Assembly: GCF_003473485.1 (NCBI RefSeq)
Contig: NC_053049.1
Coordinates: forward strand, 5,704,001 to 5,768,000
Reading direction: 5' to 3'
Source: Medicago truncatula
Taxonomy: Eukaryota > Streptophyta > Magnoliopsida > Fabales > Fabaceae
DNA: 64,000 bases
The translations under genes were made by a program, and so were the position numbers. Positions 9,199 to 21,689 of the stretch are shown here, piece after piece; the stretch's first letter is position 1; every line of letters starts with the position of its first letter. Under the pieces are notes generated by a model, which saw only the letters and a list, made by a program, of their open reading frames with translations, ran no database searches and was not told the origin of the DNA.

Positions 9199-12100
9199 AT
9201 TATCATATACACGATAAATGAATACGTGAGAGTACTTTTTATTTGTCCAAAACACGCGAGTAGTTATAAAAGAAAAATACATTTCTCTCAAAAAAAAAAA
9301 TACATTAGATAGATATACGACATGAATGTCGTAAAAAATTATGCACTAACTAAAATTGTAGTAGAAAATTTAGAGAGACAAAGTTCATGGAAAATTTTAT
9401 AAAAACTAAAAATAAAAGTTGATACATTTTGAGTGACCGTAAACATATTCAACTCTTACATATTTAATATTGTTTATTATGAAAACTCAGCCGGACATAA
9501 CCCTTTTAAATAAATGGTTAGGGGTTCTCTCTCCCTCCAACTCTCTTACTCCTTTTTAAAATATTAAATATATGTGAAACAATCAATTATGTAACTTATT
9601 TTAAGAGGGTGGAATATCAATTTCACATGTGTAACCCAATATATTTATATTATATTAAGAGTAAGTGGACCTTTGTTTTATAAAAAGGACCTCTCTTTTC
9701 ACCGACGGACTAAAAAAGATGAGTGGGGTGATGCAAAATTGGATTCAATATATCAATTAAAACGGCTATAAAAAGTTGAATTAACTAATCAAATTATTAT
9801 TTTCATGGTGGTTTGCATGGGGGAATATAGATTTGTGATGGTGAAGGATGAACGTGTAGGGCCATACGTGTGGTAGGATAAGAGATTGTGGTTGATCTTA
9901 GTTCACTAGTTGATAATGAAATGTTAACAATATTGAATCTGGTTTAGTCAAAAACAGAATCCATGTGACCAAACTCAGGTTGCATTTCATTGTGTCATGA
10001 AATATGCAGTATTTGTCGGTTATATCATACCAGCACCTGGAAGGATACATGTTGCTTCATCCCCACACGAAAATGTTCCTCTATGGATTTTTTCTCTCAC
10101 TAAAGATACTATATTCATTAAAATTTTTATAATACATAAAAAACAAACATAAACTAAAAATAAAAATGATAAGTTTGCAAACAAACTCACAACACTTAAA
10201 TTAATAGCATAAAATAATAAAATAGATATAAATAATGTGACAAAATCAAAGTAATTAAAATATTATATAGATGTTGCGTGATATATCGGTTGTTGGAATT
10301 ATTAGATTTTTTTTCTTACAAAATAATTATTATAACTTTTCATAATAATGAAGTCATTTCGTTTTTTTTTTTAATATTAAATCAAAATTTTCATGTTTTT
10401 TATGATTTTCTAAAAACAAAATCTAAAAAATAAACATTTTCAATAAATACTTTATTAAAAATTATCTTCTTTACGATAAACAAACATAAAATAACTTCAT
10501 TTTTTAAGAATATTTTGTGCCAACCGTGGATCCATGGTAAAGACGTTTCTCGGTGGCACCGTGACATCTATTGAGAAGGTGGTTTCAGTTCAATCTCCAC
10601 CTCTAGAGAGTGAAGCTCCCGTTGCAATTTGAACCACCATATGGAAGAATTGTGACGCCAAAACATGACACTACAAACACAAATTTAGGAAATAAGAATT
10701 GGCGACGCTCTTGAAGAGAACTGGAAGCGGCGAGATAAAGACGATTTTGTAGAGGAGACACAGTATTAACATCGTCGCAAGAGGTTTTTTTTGTAAGAGA
10801 TCAAACTTCTAGAAAAAAGAGTAAACCTACTTTTTTTTTCTTTCATTTGGATCATCTAGCCATTCATGCTCTAAAATTTAAAAACTACCCTACACTTTTT
10901 TGATGCAAAAAGAGGGGACACTTTACCATAAAAGGAGGATATAGACATATAAATTTGAGAGTATGTATTCTTAAAATTTGGAATGTGGGAATATAATTAT
11001 AATGATCTTCACTGTTTTCTAGTAATAAGTACCTACGTCTTTTGGCTCATGAGCTTCACCGGGTAATTTGAAACAACAAATTGGCCATATTCTATAGGAA
11101 ATGTTCCTTTTATCTTTCTCTTTTCATCCATTAGCATTGTGACAGTCCTACAACTTTCGGTGATACTTGATTACAATTTGAAACTTAGCTTATAATTAAT
11201 CATGAAGTCTAGATAAAAACAATTCTTAGTACCATGTGCAATTTCTTCATTCTTTTGTGTTAGAGGACATTCCAAATTGGGTTGACTAGGTTAATGAGTT
11301 ACATCAAATTTAATGACAAATTATTGAAGAGGATTTGAGTTTGATTCTTGGATGGAATCATTCTTGACTACTCTTAACACTAAATAAAGAGGACAACCGT
11401 AATTGAGATCGATTTGTTTAGTTATATTTTGGTTTTAACACTTCCGTTTTTAGAAAAAGGATCTAGTATTTTGAAATTTGACGGGAAGTAAGCAAATTCT
11501 GATTAACGATTGTTTCAATTAGATATTGAACTTGGATTCTTAACTGAAGTTTATTAACCATCTGAACTTAACCGCTTAGATGATGAATTGGCTCAATCAG
11601 GCTCTCAAGTTCGGAGTAACATTCCTTTAAAAATAGTAGATAAGAGTAACATTTTAGCTTTATTTTGTTAGCTTGACTTTGTAAGTTTTGTCTCTCTTTT
11701 TTATATTTATACATATATGCACACTAGTGTTGAAGTACCTTTTATACTTTAAATGCCCACAAAAATTGTCATATTATTTCATTTCACACAATAAAGAGAA
11801 ATTGTACATCAAGCAAATAATAATATATTGTCAAGTCTCTCATGTTTTAAAGGAAAATGTTACATGAACACCTTTTATTCCTACATCCCATTGTACATCC
11901 CATATATTAGGGATATTTTGGTAAGTTCATCTCACAACCACACTTTATCTTCTATTTATGTGGGATCCAAGTTGCCACGTGTTAGAATTTTGTGTGGGTG
12001 TAAAGGGTGTATTGCCCCATGTTCTAAAACATAGCTCAAATCACAATGAAATTTCTTACCTTTTATCATTAGCAGTATCATAAAACAATAGAAAACATTG

Positions 12101-12738
12101 ACAAGGTGTCTTATACACTTATCTTTCATGTCTAGTGTCTCAGAATATCTAAGAACTAAGATCATTATTGACAAAAAAAAAAAAAAAAAACCATATAAAT
12201 GGTGCTATTGGAAAGTTCGTATTGAGCTCATAAACATCATATTTGAGCCAAACATATTCCATAGAAAGCTATCACCATATAATTATTCTTTGAGTAAATT
12301 GCCAAGATTTTTTTCTAGACATTGGACTTTATTCTTGATCTTCGACCTGTTCTGAGGATATAGGCCTGCTCAAAAATTTAATTCCATAGACTTAGTGATT
12401 TCGCATGATAAATTTTCTTAAACCAAGAGTTGATTGTAATACTTTATGAGAATGCAATTCCAAGAAAAATTCACAATTGTAGTCTAAAGTCTAAACATGT
12501 TCAAGTCCATTTGTCAACAACTCTGACAGTAAAAGGTTATGAATACTTGCAGCCAAGTAATTATAAGGATAATAGTGCCATTCATTTTTCAAGTGAGTTT
12601 GATTGAAAATGACCAAGGATCAAGAAAAGAAGAAACAAAGCTTTCTTTTATGATCAAGTAAGGTACCTTATAGAACACAATACTTTGAATTCGCCATATA
12701 TAGGGAACAAGTGAGAAGATTGTTAAAATTGAGAGATC
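9199..12738. other. Long spacer without a supported gene
   Basis: AT-rich throughout. Somewhat GC-richer islands at 10510-10780 and 11250-11400 show no recognisable protein. An A17 run lies at about 12173-12190. Short ORFs in this region are low-complexity and look accidental. Confidence 0.5.
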
Positions 12739-12754
12739 ATCCAACATGTTCAGA

Positions 12755-14167
12755 TTGGGGAGGAGTCGGAGGGGAGAAGAAGATTAGTTGGGTTAAGCGG
12801 AAGTCGGTTTGTCAACAAAAAAGGAATGGTGGTCTAGGTGTAAAAAATGTTCGAGTGATGAATGTGAGCTTATTAGCAATGGCGTTGGAGATTGCTAGAT
12901 GGAGAAAAGACTCTTTGGAAGGAGGTTATAGGGGAGAAATACGGTTCTAGTGTTGATAGTCTTATGGAGGGAGGCAATACCATGATTCCAAATAACGCCT
13001 CTTTGTGGTGGAAGGATATAGCTAGATTAGATGATTTTGGTGATCATGGTTGGTTTACATCGGAACTCCAGAGAAGAGTGGGGAATGGCTTGAGTACAAG
13101 TTTTTGGAAGATCAAGTGGCGGGGAGAGTTGATTAAATATCCTAGACTCTTTTCTTTATCATGTCAAAAAGAGGCAAGTATTGGAGATTTGTTTACTTTA
13201 AATGGCTCTAATTTGGATTGGAATTTATTTGGAGAAGACAACTCTTTGTGTAGGAGGAACAACTAGTGGCGGACTTATTGGTGGAGTTGGAAGGAATGAG
13301 GTGGGCGCAAGAGGAGGATAAGTGGGTTTGGAATCTAGATGATGTAGGTGTTTTCTTCGGTAAAATCGGCTTATTTAAAACTAGATAGATTGATGTTGAT
13401 GGAAGATTTATGGCGAGAAGAGGAAAAACGGGTGTCGTCTAGATTCGTGTGTTTTGTGTGATAGGGAAGAAGAATCGGCACTCCATATTTTCCTTCATTG
13501 TGATATTGCAAGGGAGGTGTGCTTGGCGGTGATGAGGTGAATGGGAGTGAGTGGCAGTGAAAGAAATAAGAAAATCCGGAAGGTCTATGGCTTGTTTGGC
13601 ATACAACTATCTGGGTGATATGGAAAGTGAGGAATGATAAAATCTTTAACAATATTTCTTGGGAGGTAGAGGAAATTATAGAGGAAATCAAAGTGTTATC
13701 ATTGCGTTGGTTGTTGTCCCGGATCAAATCTTCGGTGTGTTTATTTTAAGAATGGAAATGGAATCCAAAGGATTGTCTTTTGAGGTGAGTAGGGGTCATG
13801 GCTTTTGGTAGTGGTTTTGGCTGTTCTCTTGCGACAGTGAGATGGTCCCTGGTTGGCGTGCTTTGTTGCGCTTTTTTTCCTGCCTGTTATGTGCCTTCTG
13901 TGTGCTGCTGGCTGGGGTGCTGTTTTGCTTTCTATGGGTTCCTTCCCTTTTGTGAAGCCTGGGCGCGGCCTCAGTTGCTTTGGGTTTTTTGGTAATGCTA
14001 GTCATTGTTTTTCTTTTTTTGAGGAACTTGTTATATATACGGATGTTTTGGCTCTTACAGTTCTAGGTGTTCCGCATATATACGGCACCTTGTATTTATC
14101 TTGTGATCACAGTTTTGTGTTTCTTACACATACTTGGCTTAATAAATTTTGCAGATGAAAAAAAACA
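12755..14167 (+). mobile_element. 5'-truncated L1-type LINE with perfect 16-bp target duplication
   Basis: The element carries the C-terminal part of a LINE ORF2: reverse-transcriptase thumb region (ISWVKRKSVC, GGLGVKNVRVMN, WKEVIGEKYGSS, ASLWWKDIARLDD, VGNGLSTSFWKIKW), then a zf-RVT region (ESALHIFLHC-like at about 13470) and a C-terminus near 13780 (IKVLSLRWLLSRIKSS). Several frameshifts break the frame. A 3' UTR of about 370 bp ends 'aataaattttgcagatg' plus an A-rich tail at 14158-14167. Identical 16-bp copies of ATCCAACATGTTCAGA flank it at 12739-12754 and 14168-14183. Target-primed insertion is therefore clear, and the perfect duplication suggests a fairly recent event. Confidence 0.92.
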
Positions 14168-14183
14168 ATCCAACATGTTCAGA

Positions 14184-15365
14184 AAAGCCAACTAAGAAAT
14201 AAAAATTCTTCCTCTAACATACTTGCTAGAGGAAAAACCAGTTACTCTCTTTAAAATAGGTGACTCCCACATGTCTCAATATTCAAGTCATCAACAAAAC
14301 TAGCATTTACTGAGCACTGATTGTCAACTTTGTCTGAGAAGTGGTAAAAAAGATTTGTTGTATTTGAGTAGGGAGAACAAATTACAGAAACATATAATTA
14401 TAGGCTTGTTTAGGCATACTATCATCCTCTTTTAAAACAAAAATATTGTAGCATTTTTTAGTCAAACAAGTGAACAACTATTAATATAAGATGATATATA
14501 AGTTAATATATCATATGCTTTGAGAAATTGTAGAAAGTTCATGTTTTCAACCCCTCAAATAAAAAAAAATGACAAAAGAAAGACTACTATGTTCTACTTC
14601 CTATGCTATGCTTTTGATCATACTGCAAAATTTAATCTAACAAACTATAACTTGTCCATCATCCTTACAATTACTGTCAATTCGTCCTCCTCGGGATCAC
14701 AGTCACCTGGTTCATTCAAATCCTCTGGTAACAAAGAGTCAAAGACCCATGCTCTTTCCTACATTACTTCCATGTACCGAGAAGGAATTGAACTAGCTTC
14801 AACTAAGATGCCATGAATTTAAGCCTGAACCAACCAGGGTCATGTCATTAAAGAATTGATTTTATTACAATATCATTATCATCGAATAAAATAATCATTA
14901 CTTTCAAAGTCAGCATGGATGTGCTTGAACTGGGCTACATAAAATCAGATCAAGAAGAATATCTAATACTATATTAATTTGCACTATATAGCTTAAATCA
15001 CAAAGAGATAGCTGAGCACTAAACATGGTCTTAGGATCATGAACCTGTTCATGTATCTCACCTTTCACAATGTTAGTTTCATTTTGTTTTCATTTTCTCT
15101 GTAATATGCAAGAGGGAGTAAATCTTTTTTTTGTGAAAATCACTTTCTAGATTATAATTACTATAAAATCAAAATAAATTCTCGATCTAATAGATATATT
15201 GCCAAACCATTAACAAAGGCCAAAAGATAATTCTTCTACAATATAATCAACCTAAGGCATCATATGAAATACTCACATGTTAGTAAAACATGACAAAGAT
15301 TGTAGAACAACATATATCAATGCCATACATTCAAACAGTTGTCAATAGTAGAAGAGTACTTACTT
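14184..15365. other. Spacer, no gene seen
   Basis: AT-rich sequence between the LINE and the F-box remnant. The 98-codon plus-strand frame at 14520-14816 has no recognisable domain and looks accidental. Confidence 0.45.
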
Positions 15366-15614
15366 TCAATGAGTCGAAACCAAACTTTCAACGTGAGAGA
15401 ACGGACATGCTTTACCGGAATATTTTCTCACTAATCTACTTTCTTCCCGAGTATACCTCAATGCTCTAACTGTCCCTACTACTCTATTTTCTCTCTGATT
15501 ATAGATAATTGTTTTGCAACCATATTCATATGTCAATACCAAGGTATCTCCATTCTTAGAAAGGTACAGCGGCAACAAGAATAGATTATGGTATCTCTTA
15601 ATCGTATCATGCAT
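15366..15614 (-). pseudogene. C-terminal remnant of an F-box (FBA-type) gene
   Basis: The 82-codon frame contains FLLPLYLSKNGDTLVLTYEY, IIYNQRENRV and a final HVESLVSTH. These are the closing motifs of the legume F-box-associated interaction domain proteins, which normally read LPLYVSENGDTLVL...NRRDNRV...YVESLV. An F-box and the first two thirds of such a protein (usually about 350-400 residues) are not found upstream at 15615-16300. Bases beyond 15640 look repeat-derived. It is best read as a truncated pseudogene; a last exon of a gene broken by an insertion is the alternative. Confidence 0.65.
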
Positions 15615-15839
15615 TTCAAGATTGAAGTAATCAATTCTAAATAACTAAGTCCAACACTCTCTTGAGGCAAAATCCCTAATTAATTTTAAAGATAATAAAC
15701 TTTAATGATTAAGGATTAAATGGACTTTGATTAATTCTTTGGTATTTAACTTGTGCTCTTGAGTGTTTTTACTAAGACAGGAACAAGGTTTAAATCATAC
15801 CAAGATACATGAAATCAAAGGACATTGAATCCATGAACC

Positions 15840-16680
15840 AATTCTGAAGTTCAGAAAGTTAGTTCAGAATGTTGATCAGAGAGTTGATCAGAACGTTATG
15901 ATAAGAGTTCAGAAGGTTGTTCATAAGCAACCCAGAATTATCAAGAACATGAACAAGAACATGCAAGCTACATTGTGACATGAATGTACGTCCAGGAAAG
16001 CATCTTTGCATGGGTCAATCAATAAGTTATGGCATTAACAAAAGAAATGTCTAAAGGATCTCTAATGTTCATTCAAGACTATGAACATTAAAGTACTAAG
16101 AATATTCCAATGAGAATATTATCCTAGATGATGCATTCACTGCACTTCAGTTGTGTTTTACTATTAGAGTTGATTTACATCAAAAGTTAAGTCTTGCAAA
16201 TTAACCTAAAGTAAGAACAAATGGAACATTCTGAAGGTCAGAATGTTCATTTCTGCACATGCTTCCAACAGTGTAGTTGGTGGAAAGATGAAAAAGCTAG
16301 CAAAAGGAGATCTTGCGCAGAGATTGACTTATCCCCTGATCAGTATCAAGCAAATCTTCTAGAAGCATGGGCCTGAAGATTGCAGATCCATTATCCTCTC
16401 TCTCCTGCACAATGTCCAAGACAGATTTGGTAACTTTATCCTACTTTATCCAGCAACTTTTGATGCATATGGAGAAGTAACTTATTAAGGATAGAATTTG
16501 AACAAATCTTATGTCACGCATTGGACAAACCCAGAAACTCATCAGACATTCATCATTGATGAACCCAGATGAAGAACATCATGAATATCAAACATTCTGA
16601 TGAAGAACACAACAACATTCTGATGTTCATACTAGGAACACAACAACATTCTGATGGTCAGAATGTTCACCCATATTTTC
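15840..16680. repeat. Block of repeated AGAATGTTC / GAACATTCT motifs (retroelement-like)
   Basis: The motif TTCAGAA or its inverse occurs many times, for example near 15850, 15865, 15915, 16224-16248, 16590, 16620 and 16650-16668. At 16224-16248 two perfect 11-bp arms (GAACATTCTGA and TCAGAATGTTC) are separated by 3 bp. The surroundings, with 'aacttgtgctcttgagtg' near 15750, feel like an LTR of a legume retroelement, but no coding region supports this. Confidence 0.5.
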
Positions 16681-16799
16681 AAGTAAAAGCTTGTGGGGCC
16701 CAGGACACGTGGCATAACACCTTCATAAACAATAATAAGCATTTAATTCATCAAATGCATTTAACACTTAAACTTCATCAATTAGTAATAATAATTTTT

Positions 16800-17080
16800 C
16801 ATATAATATTTCTTTAACAACTCATAAACAACATCATGTAATCATCGTAACAACTTCATAATCAACATCATAGACAACATCATAACAACTTCATAATCAA
16901 CATCACAAACATCATCATAATAACATCATAATCAACATCATAATAACATCGTAATCAACATCATAAACAACATAACAACATCATAATCAATATCATAATC
17001 AACATCATAACAACATCGTAATCAACATCATATAACATAATAACAACTTCATAATCAACATCATAAACATCGTATAATCT
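16800..17080. repeat. Low-complexity CATCATAA / CAACATCATAATCAA repeat
   Basis: Degenerate short tandem repetition of 'catcataacaac', 'atcaacatcataa' and variants over about 280 bp. It is probably part of the same retroelement-derived tract. Confidence 0.7.
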
Positions 17081-17253
17081 TCATAAGCACTTCATTAACA
17101 ACACATGGATAGAAGACAACTAACAACTCATGGATAGAAGATAACTCAACAACTTAACAACTCATGGATGACAATTCATCAACAACTTAACAACTCATCG
17201 ACAGCGACTTTGACTCGACAATGCAACTTCGACTTCTTAATCATGCATGTGGT

Positions 17254-17437
17254 ACCAATCCAGGGCATTAACCCCCCAACGTATTGAGCATAAATACACT
17301 CTAGGGCATCAAGCCCTCAACTTATTGAGCAAAGGCTCCAGGGCATCAAGCCCTCAACGTGTTGAGCATATATACACTCCAGGCATCAAGCCCTCAACTT
17401 ATTGAGCAAAGGCTCCAGGGCATCAAGCCCTCAACTT
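17254..17437. repeat. Minisatellite with 37-41-bp units
   Basis: Five units of 'gggcatcaagccctcaac' followed alternately by 'ttattgagcaaaggctcca' or 'gtgttgagcatatatacactcca'. The alternation makes a higher-order dimer of about 78 bp. Confidence 0.8.
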
Positions 17438-18727
17438 AAATGAGTATGCATGGACTCAACAACTTACAACTTGGACAACATCAACAACTTAAGACTCCAA
17501 TACTTTGGAATGACAACTTACAACTTTACAACTTAGACCAACACTTGCAACTTGATCAATATTCAACAACAACAGAAACAACACAAGCAATTCACATCAT
17601 AACAATATTAACGATAAACAACTACAACTTCAACATCATACATATTCCACATAATACATGTATAAGTATATCACATTACTAACATCATTAATCATCTTAA
17701 TTTTAGACTCTCTGAACAACAATAATAAATACAATCAACAACAGCAATGACAACAACAATAACAACTTGCATCATAACAATATTAACCACAACAACTTGA
17801 ATGATATGAACAACAATATTTCTATATCATACAATATTCACATAATATATGTATCTCAAATTATCCAACAAAGATATTCACGTCAAACCAATTTAGATCC
17901 ATCACAACATAGGTTAAATACTCTTAAACACCCTAATTGAACTCATGGTACTTCTAGTTTTGAGGTTTGGAATTATTCCATAAGTTTTTGATTAACCTAG
18001 AAACAGTTATGCTGAATTTTCATAAGATTTCACTAAGACCTCCTTGGAGTATTTTCATCATATCTCAAGAACCAAAAATAATTTTCACGTCAAACCAAAG
18101 CCACTGGAAAGCTAACTCAATTATCGACAACTTTCATGTTTACACCAAAGGCCAATTCAAAACAGAAACGTGTTAAAAAGACGCAAGAACATGAAACCGG
18201 ACGTGCTGTCAGAGAGCAACTCGGGAAAAACCCACTTTTCACCCCCAAAATCCCAATTTTAACTTCCTTATGCCCAAATTTGATCCAAAAACTTGTCTAA
18301 CCATTTCTATACATGTTAAGGCACTCAAAACTATATAAAACATTGCACTAAGAATAGGACATGATCTAAACATCAATTCTACACAAATTCAACGGATTTT
18401 CTACTCTATTAACAACTAATTACAACTTCAAAACCTAATTCCCAAATTCCCATAACTACAACCTACAACATGCTAAACTCAATTTCAAAATTATACACTT
18501 AGAATTAGAGAAAGTTAGTCCCACCCTTACCTTAGGTTAGATGATCGCAAGGTTCTACCGTTTTCTCTTCTCTGACTCTTCCCTTCTCTTGGTTTCTCCT
18601 TTTTTTCCCAAAAACTTGTTTTCACGTAATCCTTATTTTCTAATTCTAACTCAACCCTTTTATATAAATCTTTAACCTACTTATTTTCTCTTATTTCCAA
18701 ATTTGCCCTCCAAATCTCAATATTCTA

Positions 18728-18731
<4 letters not shown>

Positions 18732-18786
<55 letters not shown>
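18732..18786. repeat. (TA)n microsatellite
   Basis: About 26 uninterrupted TA dinucleotides, immediately before the 25-bp tandem array. Confidence 0.95.
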
Positions 18787-18788
<2 letters not shown>

Positions 18789-18789
18789 A

Positions 18790-19160
18790 TATAAAATATT
18801 CCTATAACAAATAACAAATATATTTCTACACCAAATAAGAAATATATTTCTACACCAGATAACATATATATTTCTACATCAAATAACAAATATATTTCTA
18901 CACCAGATAACATATATATTTCTACACCAAATAACATAATATTTTCACACCAAATAACATAGTATTTCTACACCAAATAATGTAATATTTCCACACCAAA
19001 TAACAAATATATTTTTACATTAGATAACATATATATTTTTACACCAAATAACATATATATTTCTACACCAAATAACATAATATTTCTACACCAAATAACG
19101 TAATATTTCCACACCAAATAACAAATATATTTCTACACCATATAACATATATATTATACT
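18790..19160. repeat. Tandem array with units of about 25 bp
   Basis: Roughly 14 copies of ACACCAAATAACATATATATTTCT with small changes (AACAAATATATTTCT, AACATAATATTTCT). The array lies within the presumed LTR. Confidence 0.85.
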
Positions 19161-19276
19161 AATAAATACCAACATATAACATAACAAAATATCACTCATC
19201 AAAATAAATCGACTAAATTATAAAAAGACATCTAAACTCAATAAAATAAATAAATAATAAAATAGGGCGTTATACA

Positions 19277-21620
19277 GTCCCTAATGTTTCTTCCTTGAAT
19301 GAATCCCCTTTGTTCTTCTGAGATAATAGATTTCATGATTGGAGCCAATCTATCAGCAAGTATCTTTTTTATCATCTTGAATTTGAAATTTTTCAGAGCA
19401 ATAGGTCTAAATTGATCCACTGTATCTGCATTTTTAGTTTTTGGAATTAACACAAGAGTATTTGAATTAAAACAAGGAGGAAACCAGCCCTTTGTGAAAA
19501 ATTCTATCACAGCATTGCAGACATCTTTGCTTATAATACTCCAAAAAGATCGAAAGAAGATTGCACCAAAACTGTTGGGGCCTGATGCACCCTCTTTGTT
19601 TAATTCAAAAACTGCTCTTTTAATCTCATCAAAAGAGGGAATCATGGTAAGCAAGCTATTTGTGTTGTTAGAAATCATGTTGGGAATAACTTCCTCCACC
19701 AGCTCATCCACATGCAAAACAGTGTTAAAAGAAAATAAATTTTGAAAATAGTTTGTAAACTGATTTTCAATTTGCTCTAGATCATTGATTATGTCATCAT
19801 CAACTTTAATAGCTGTGATAGGTTTGGTTTTTGATTTGATTTTGGTCAGTCTGTGGAAATAGCTAGTATTTCTATCACCTTCTAAGTGCCATTTTGATTT
19901 TACTCTTTCTTGCCATAATGGTTCTTATTTGTTGAGGGCATCTTCCAAATTAATTTGTGTTGTTTTTTGTTGTTCAAGAAGATCATTAGTCATACCATGA
20001 TTATCTATAAGACTCCATCCAGCTTATTATCAGCTTCTTTGACAAGAACATGAACATTTCCAAAGATGTTATGATTCCAGTCTTTGAGTTTATCTTTTAA
20101 AGCTTTGAGTTTATTAGAGAGCACAAACATTGGATTCCCCACCACAATGGAGTTCCATGTTTCTGAGACTATTCTCTTACAATCTTCATGCAAAAGCCAC
20201 ATTTTCATAAACCTGAAATGGGGTAGCTGTTTGAGTGGATGTTGTTTTGGAGTCTAGCAGGATGGGGAAATGGTCTGATTTATGCCTTATGAGTGAAGTA
20301 ACTGCCAAGGAGACACAACTGTCTAGCCAAAGATGGTTACAAATTGCTCTGTCCAACCTTCTTTCAGTGAGTCTTGCACCTCTTCTTCCATTGGTCCAAG
20401 TAAATTGTACACCCCTTGCAGGGATGTGGAACAAGTTGTTCAGATATGACCAATTGAAGAATTCTTCCATGGGGAGTATTGCAGGGTTATAGTTACCTCT
20501 ATTTTCATGTGAGCCAAAAATAGTATTGTAATCACCTATTGAACACCATGGTATAATGTATTGGTTTTGGATTGATTGGAGTTTATTCCATAATTGTCTT
20601 CTGGTTATATAGTTGGTTGAGGCATAAATGACATTGAAGCCAAAAGTCTTGTTGTTTTCAGAGATGGTGAACGAAACTTGTTGGTTATCAATATCTATTA
20701 TGTTTGGATTCAGGGATTTAGAGCAGATGCACCAGAGATTGGGGATGAGGTTATTCCTGTTGTTTAGGGCAAACAATTTAAGGTTCAATCTATTTAACCA
20801 GTAATAAGGGAAACAGTTAAAAAGGATCCAGGGTTCAGCAATCAGAATAATTTTAGGTTTGTGTTTAATAATAAATCTTTTAAGTGCCAATCTAGTAAGG
20901 GAGTTGGCTATTCCCCTTATATTCCAAAAAAGACACTTCATTTAAAAGGTAGAGGTTTAACTACCTTTGATCTGGTTTTGTAGGAGCTGGAAACTTCATT
21001 GTTTCTGTTGTTCTTGACTTTTTTCTGAGTTCCTTTGGAGGTAACTAATTGAAAGCCTGATTCATCAATATTATGTTGGATTTCTTGAGCAATTTGAATA
21101 TCTATGTCTCTTTTTTGTTGCTCCATGGTGTCTTCAGTATGTTGTTCATTCTCCAAATCTGCTAAGTTTTCCCAAGATTTTTGGAGGAAATTCATGTCTT
21201 GCTGGATTCTATCTGGGACATCTTGTGAAAAGTGTTGAGATGTAGACTGTGGTAGGCTTGTGATTGATTTCTGGCTATTGCTTGGTTGCTGGCTAGGCTC
21301 AAGATTTTGGCTAGGTTTTGGAGTATGGCTAGTGCTAGATTTATGGCTGTTGAGAGATTGTTGGCTTGATTTAGATAGCTGGCTGGGTTTAGATTTCTGG
21401 CTAGGGTTTGTTTTCTGGCTAGAACCATGAGCAGATTTCTCCTTGACGGGAGTGTTGTCCACAAACTCAGTGTCTTCAGAAGAGTACTCCTCATCATCCT
21501 CTGCATCTCCATGAATAAATTGCCCTGCATCTTGCAAAGTGATTTTGTCTCCAACATCTGGATGTGTATCCTGCATATCATCATTTTTAGTCAATGCTTC
21601 ACCTTTTGGTGAACCATCAT
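19277..21620 (-). mobile_element. L1-type LINE with ORF1 tail, endonuclease and partial reverse transcriptase
   Basis: Minus strand. The ORF1 tail (about 21594-20938) is acidic, then rich in Ser-Gln repeats (PSQKS, PSQLS, PSQNL). ORF2 starts at 20941 (MKCLFWNIRGIAN) and holds an exonuclease-endonuclease-phosphatase-fold endonuclease with the expected residues: N in WNIRG, E in AEPW, D and N in GDYN, FTWTNGR, LDR and the catalytic SDH in HKSDHFP. A frameshift near 20190 moves the frame (MKMWLLHEDCKR...), and further breaks follow. The RT start reads VFELNKEGASGPNSF, FRPIALKN and ISEEQRGFIQGRNIRDC, then stops at the LTR insertion. The catalytic YADD box and the C-terminus are missing. Non-functional. 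Confidence 0.88.
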
Positions 21621-21689
21621 TTTTTGTGAACCAACTTCACAGAAAATAGATTTTTTTAGAGGCAAGAGAAAATATGGTTCAAAAGATTG

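Larger units (their letters stand above)
17200..19276 (-). mobile_element. Gypsy-like LTR (minus orientation) inserted in a LINE
   Basis: On the minus strand the sequence starting at 19276 reads TGTATAACGCCCTATTTTA, typical of plant chromovirus-type LTR 5' ends. It abruptly interrupts the reverse-transcriptase frame of the neighbouring LINE after GRNIRDC. The tract contains an AT microsatellite, a 25-bp tandem repeat and a 'gcatcaagccctcaac' minisatellite, consistent with a degraded long LTR. No gag-pol was seen. The far (left) border is uncertain, because the expected 5-bp duplication was not found, so 17200 is approximate. Confidence 0.55.

Noticed and set aside
13371-14005. Minus-strand ORFs over the LINE 3' end
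   Set aside because: Antisense to the LINE ORF2 C-terminus and 3' UTR.
16800-17080. Possible CRISPR-like array
   Set aside because: Repetition is short, degenerate and without spacers; it is a simple low-complexity plant repeat.
17440-17682. Plus-strand ORF rich in Asn, Gln and Leu
   Set aside because: Low-complexity translation of the CAACTT/ACAACA repeat tract.
21192-21584. Second minus-strand frame across LINE ORF1
   Set aside because: Alternative frame of the Ser-Gln repeat region; the ORF1 frame is the one leading into ORF2.
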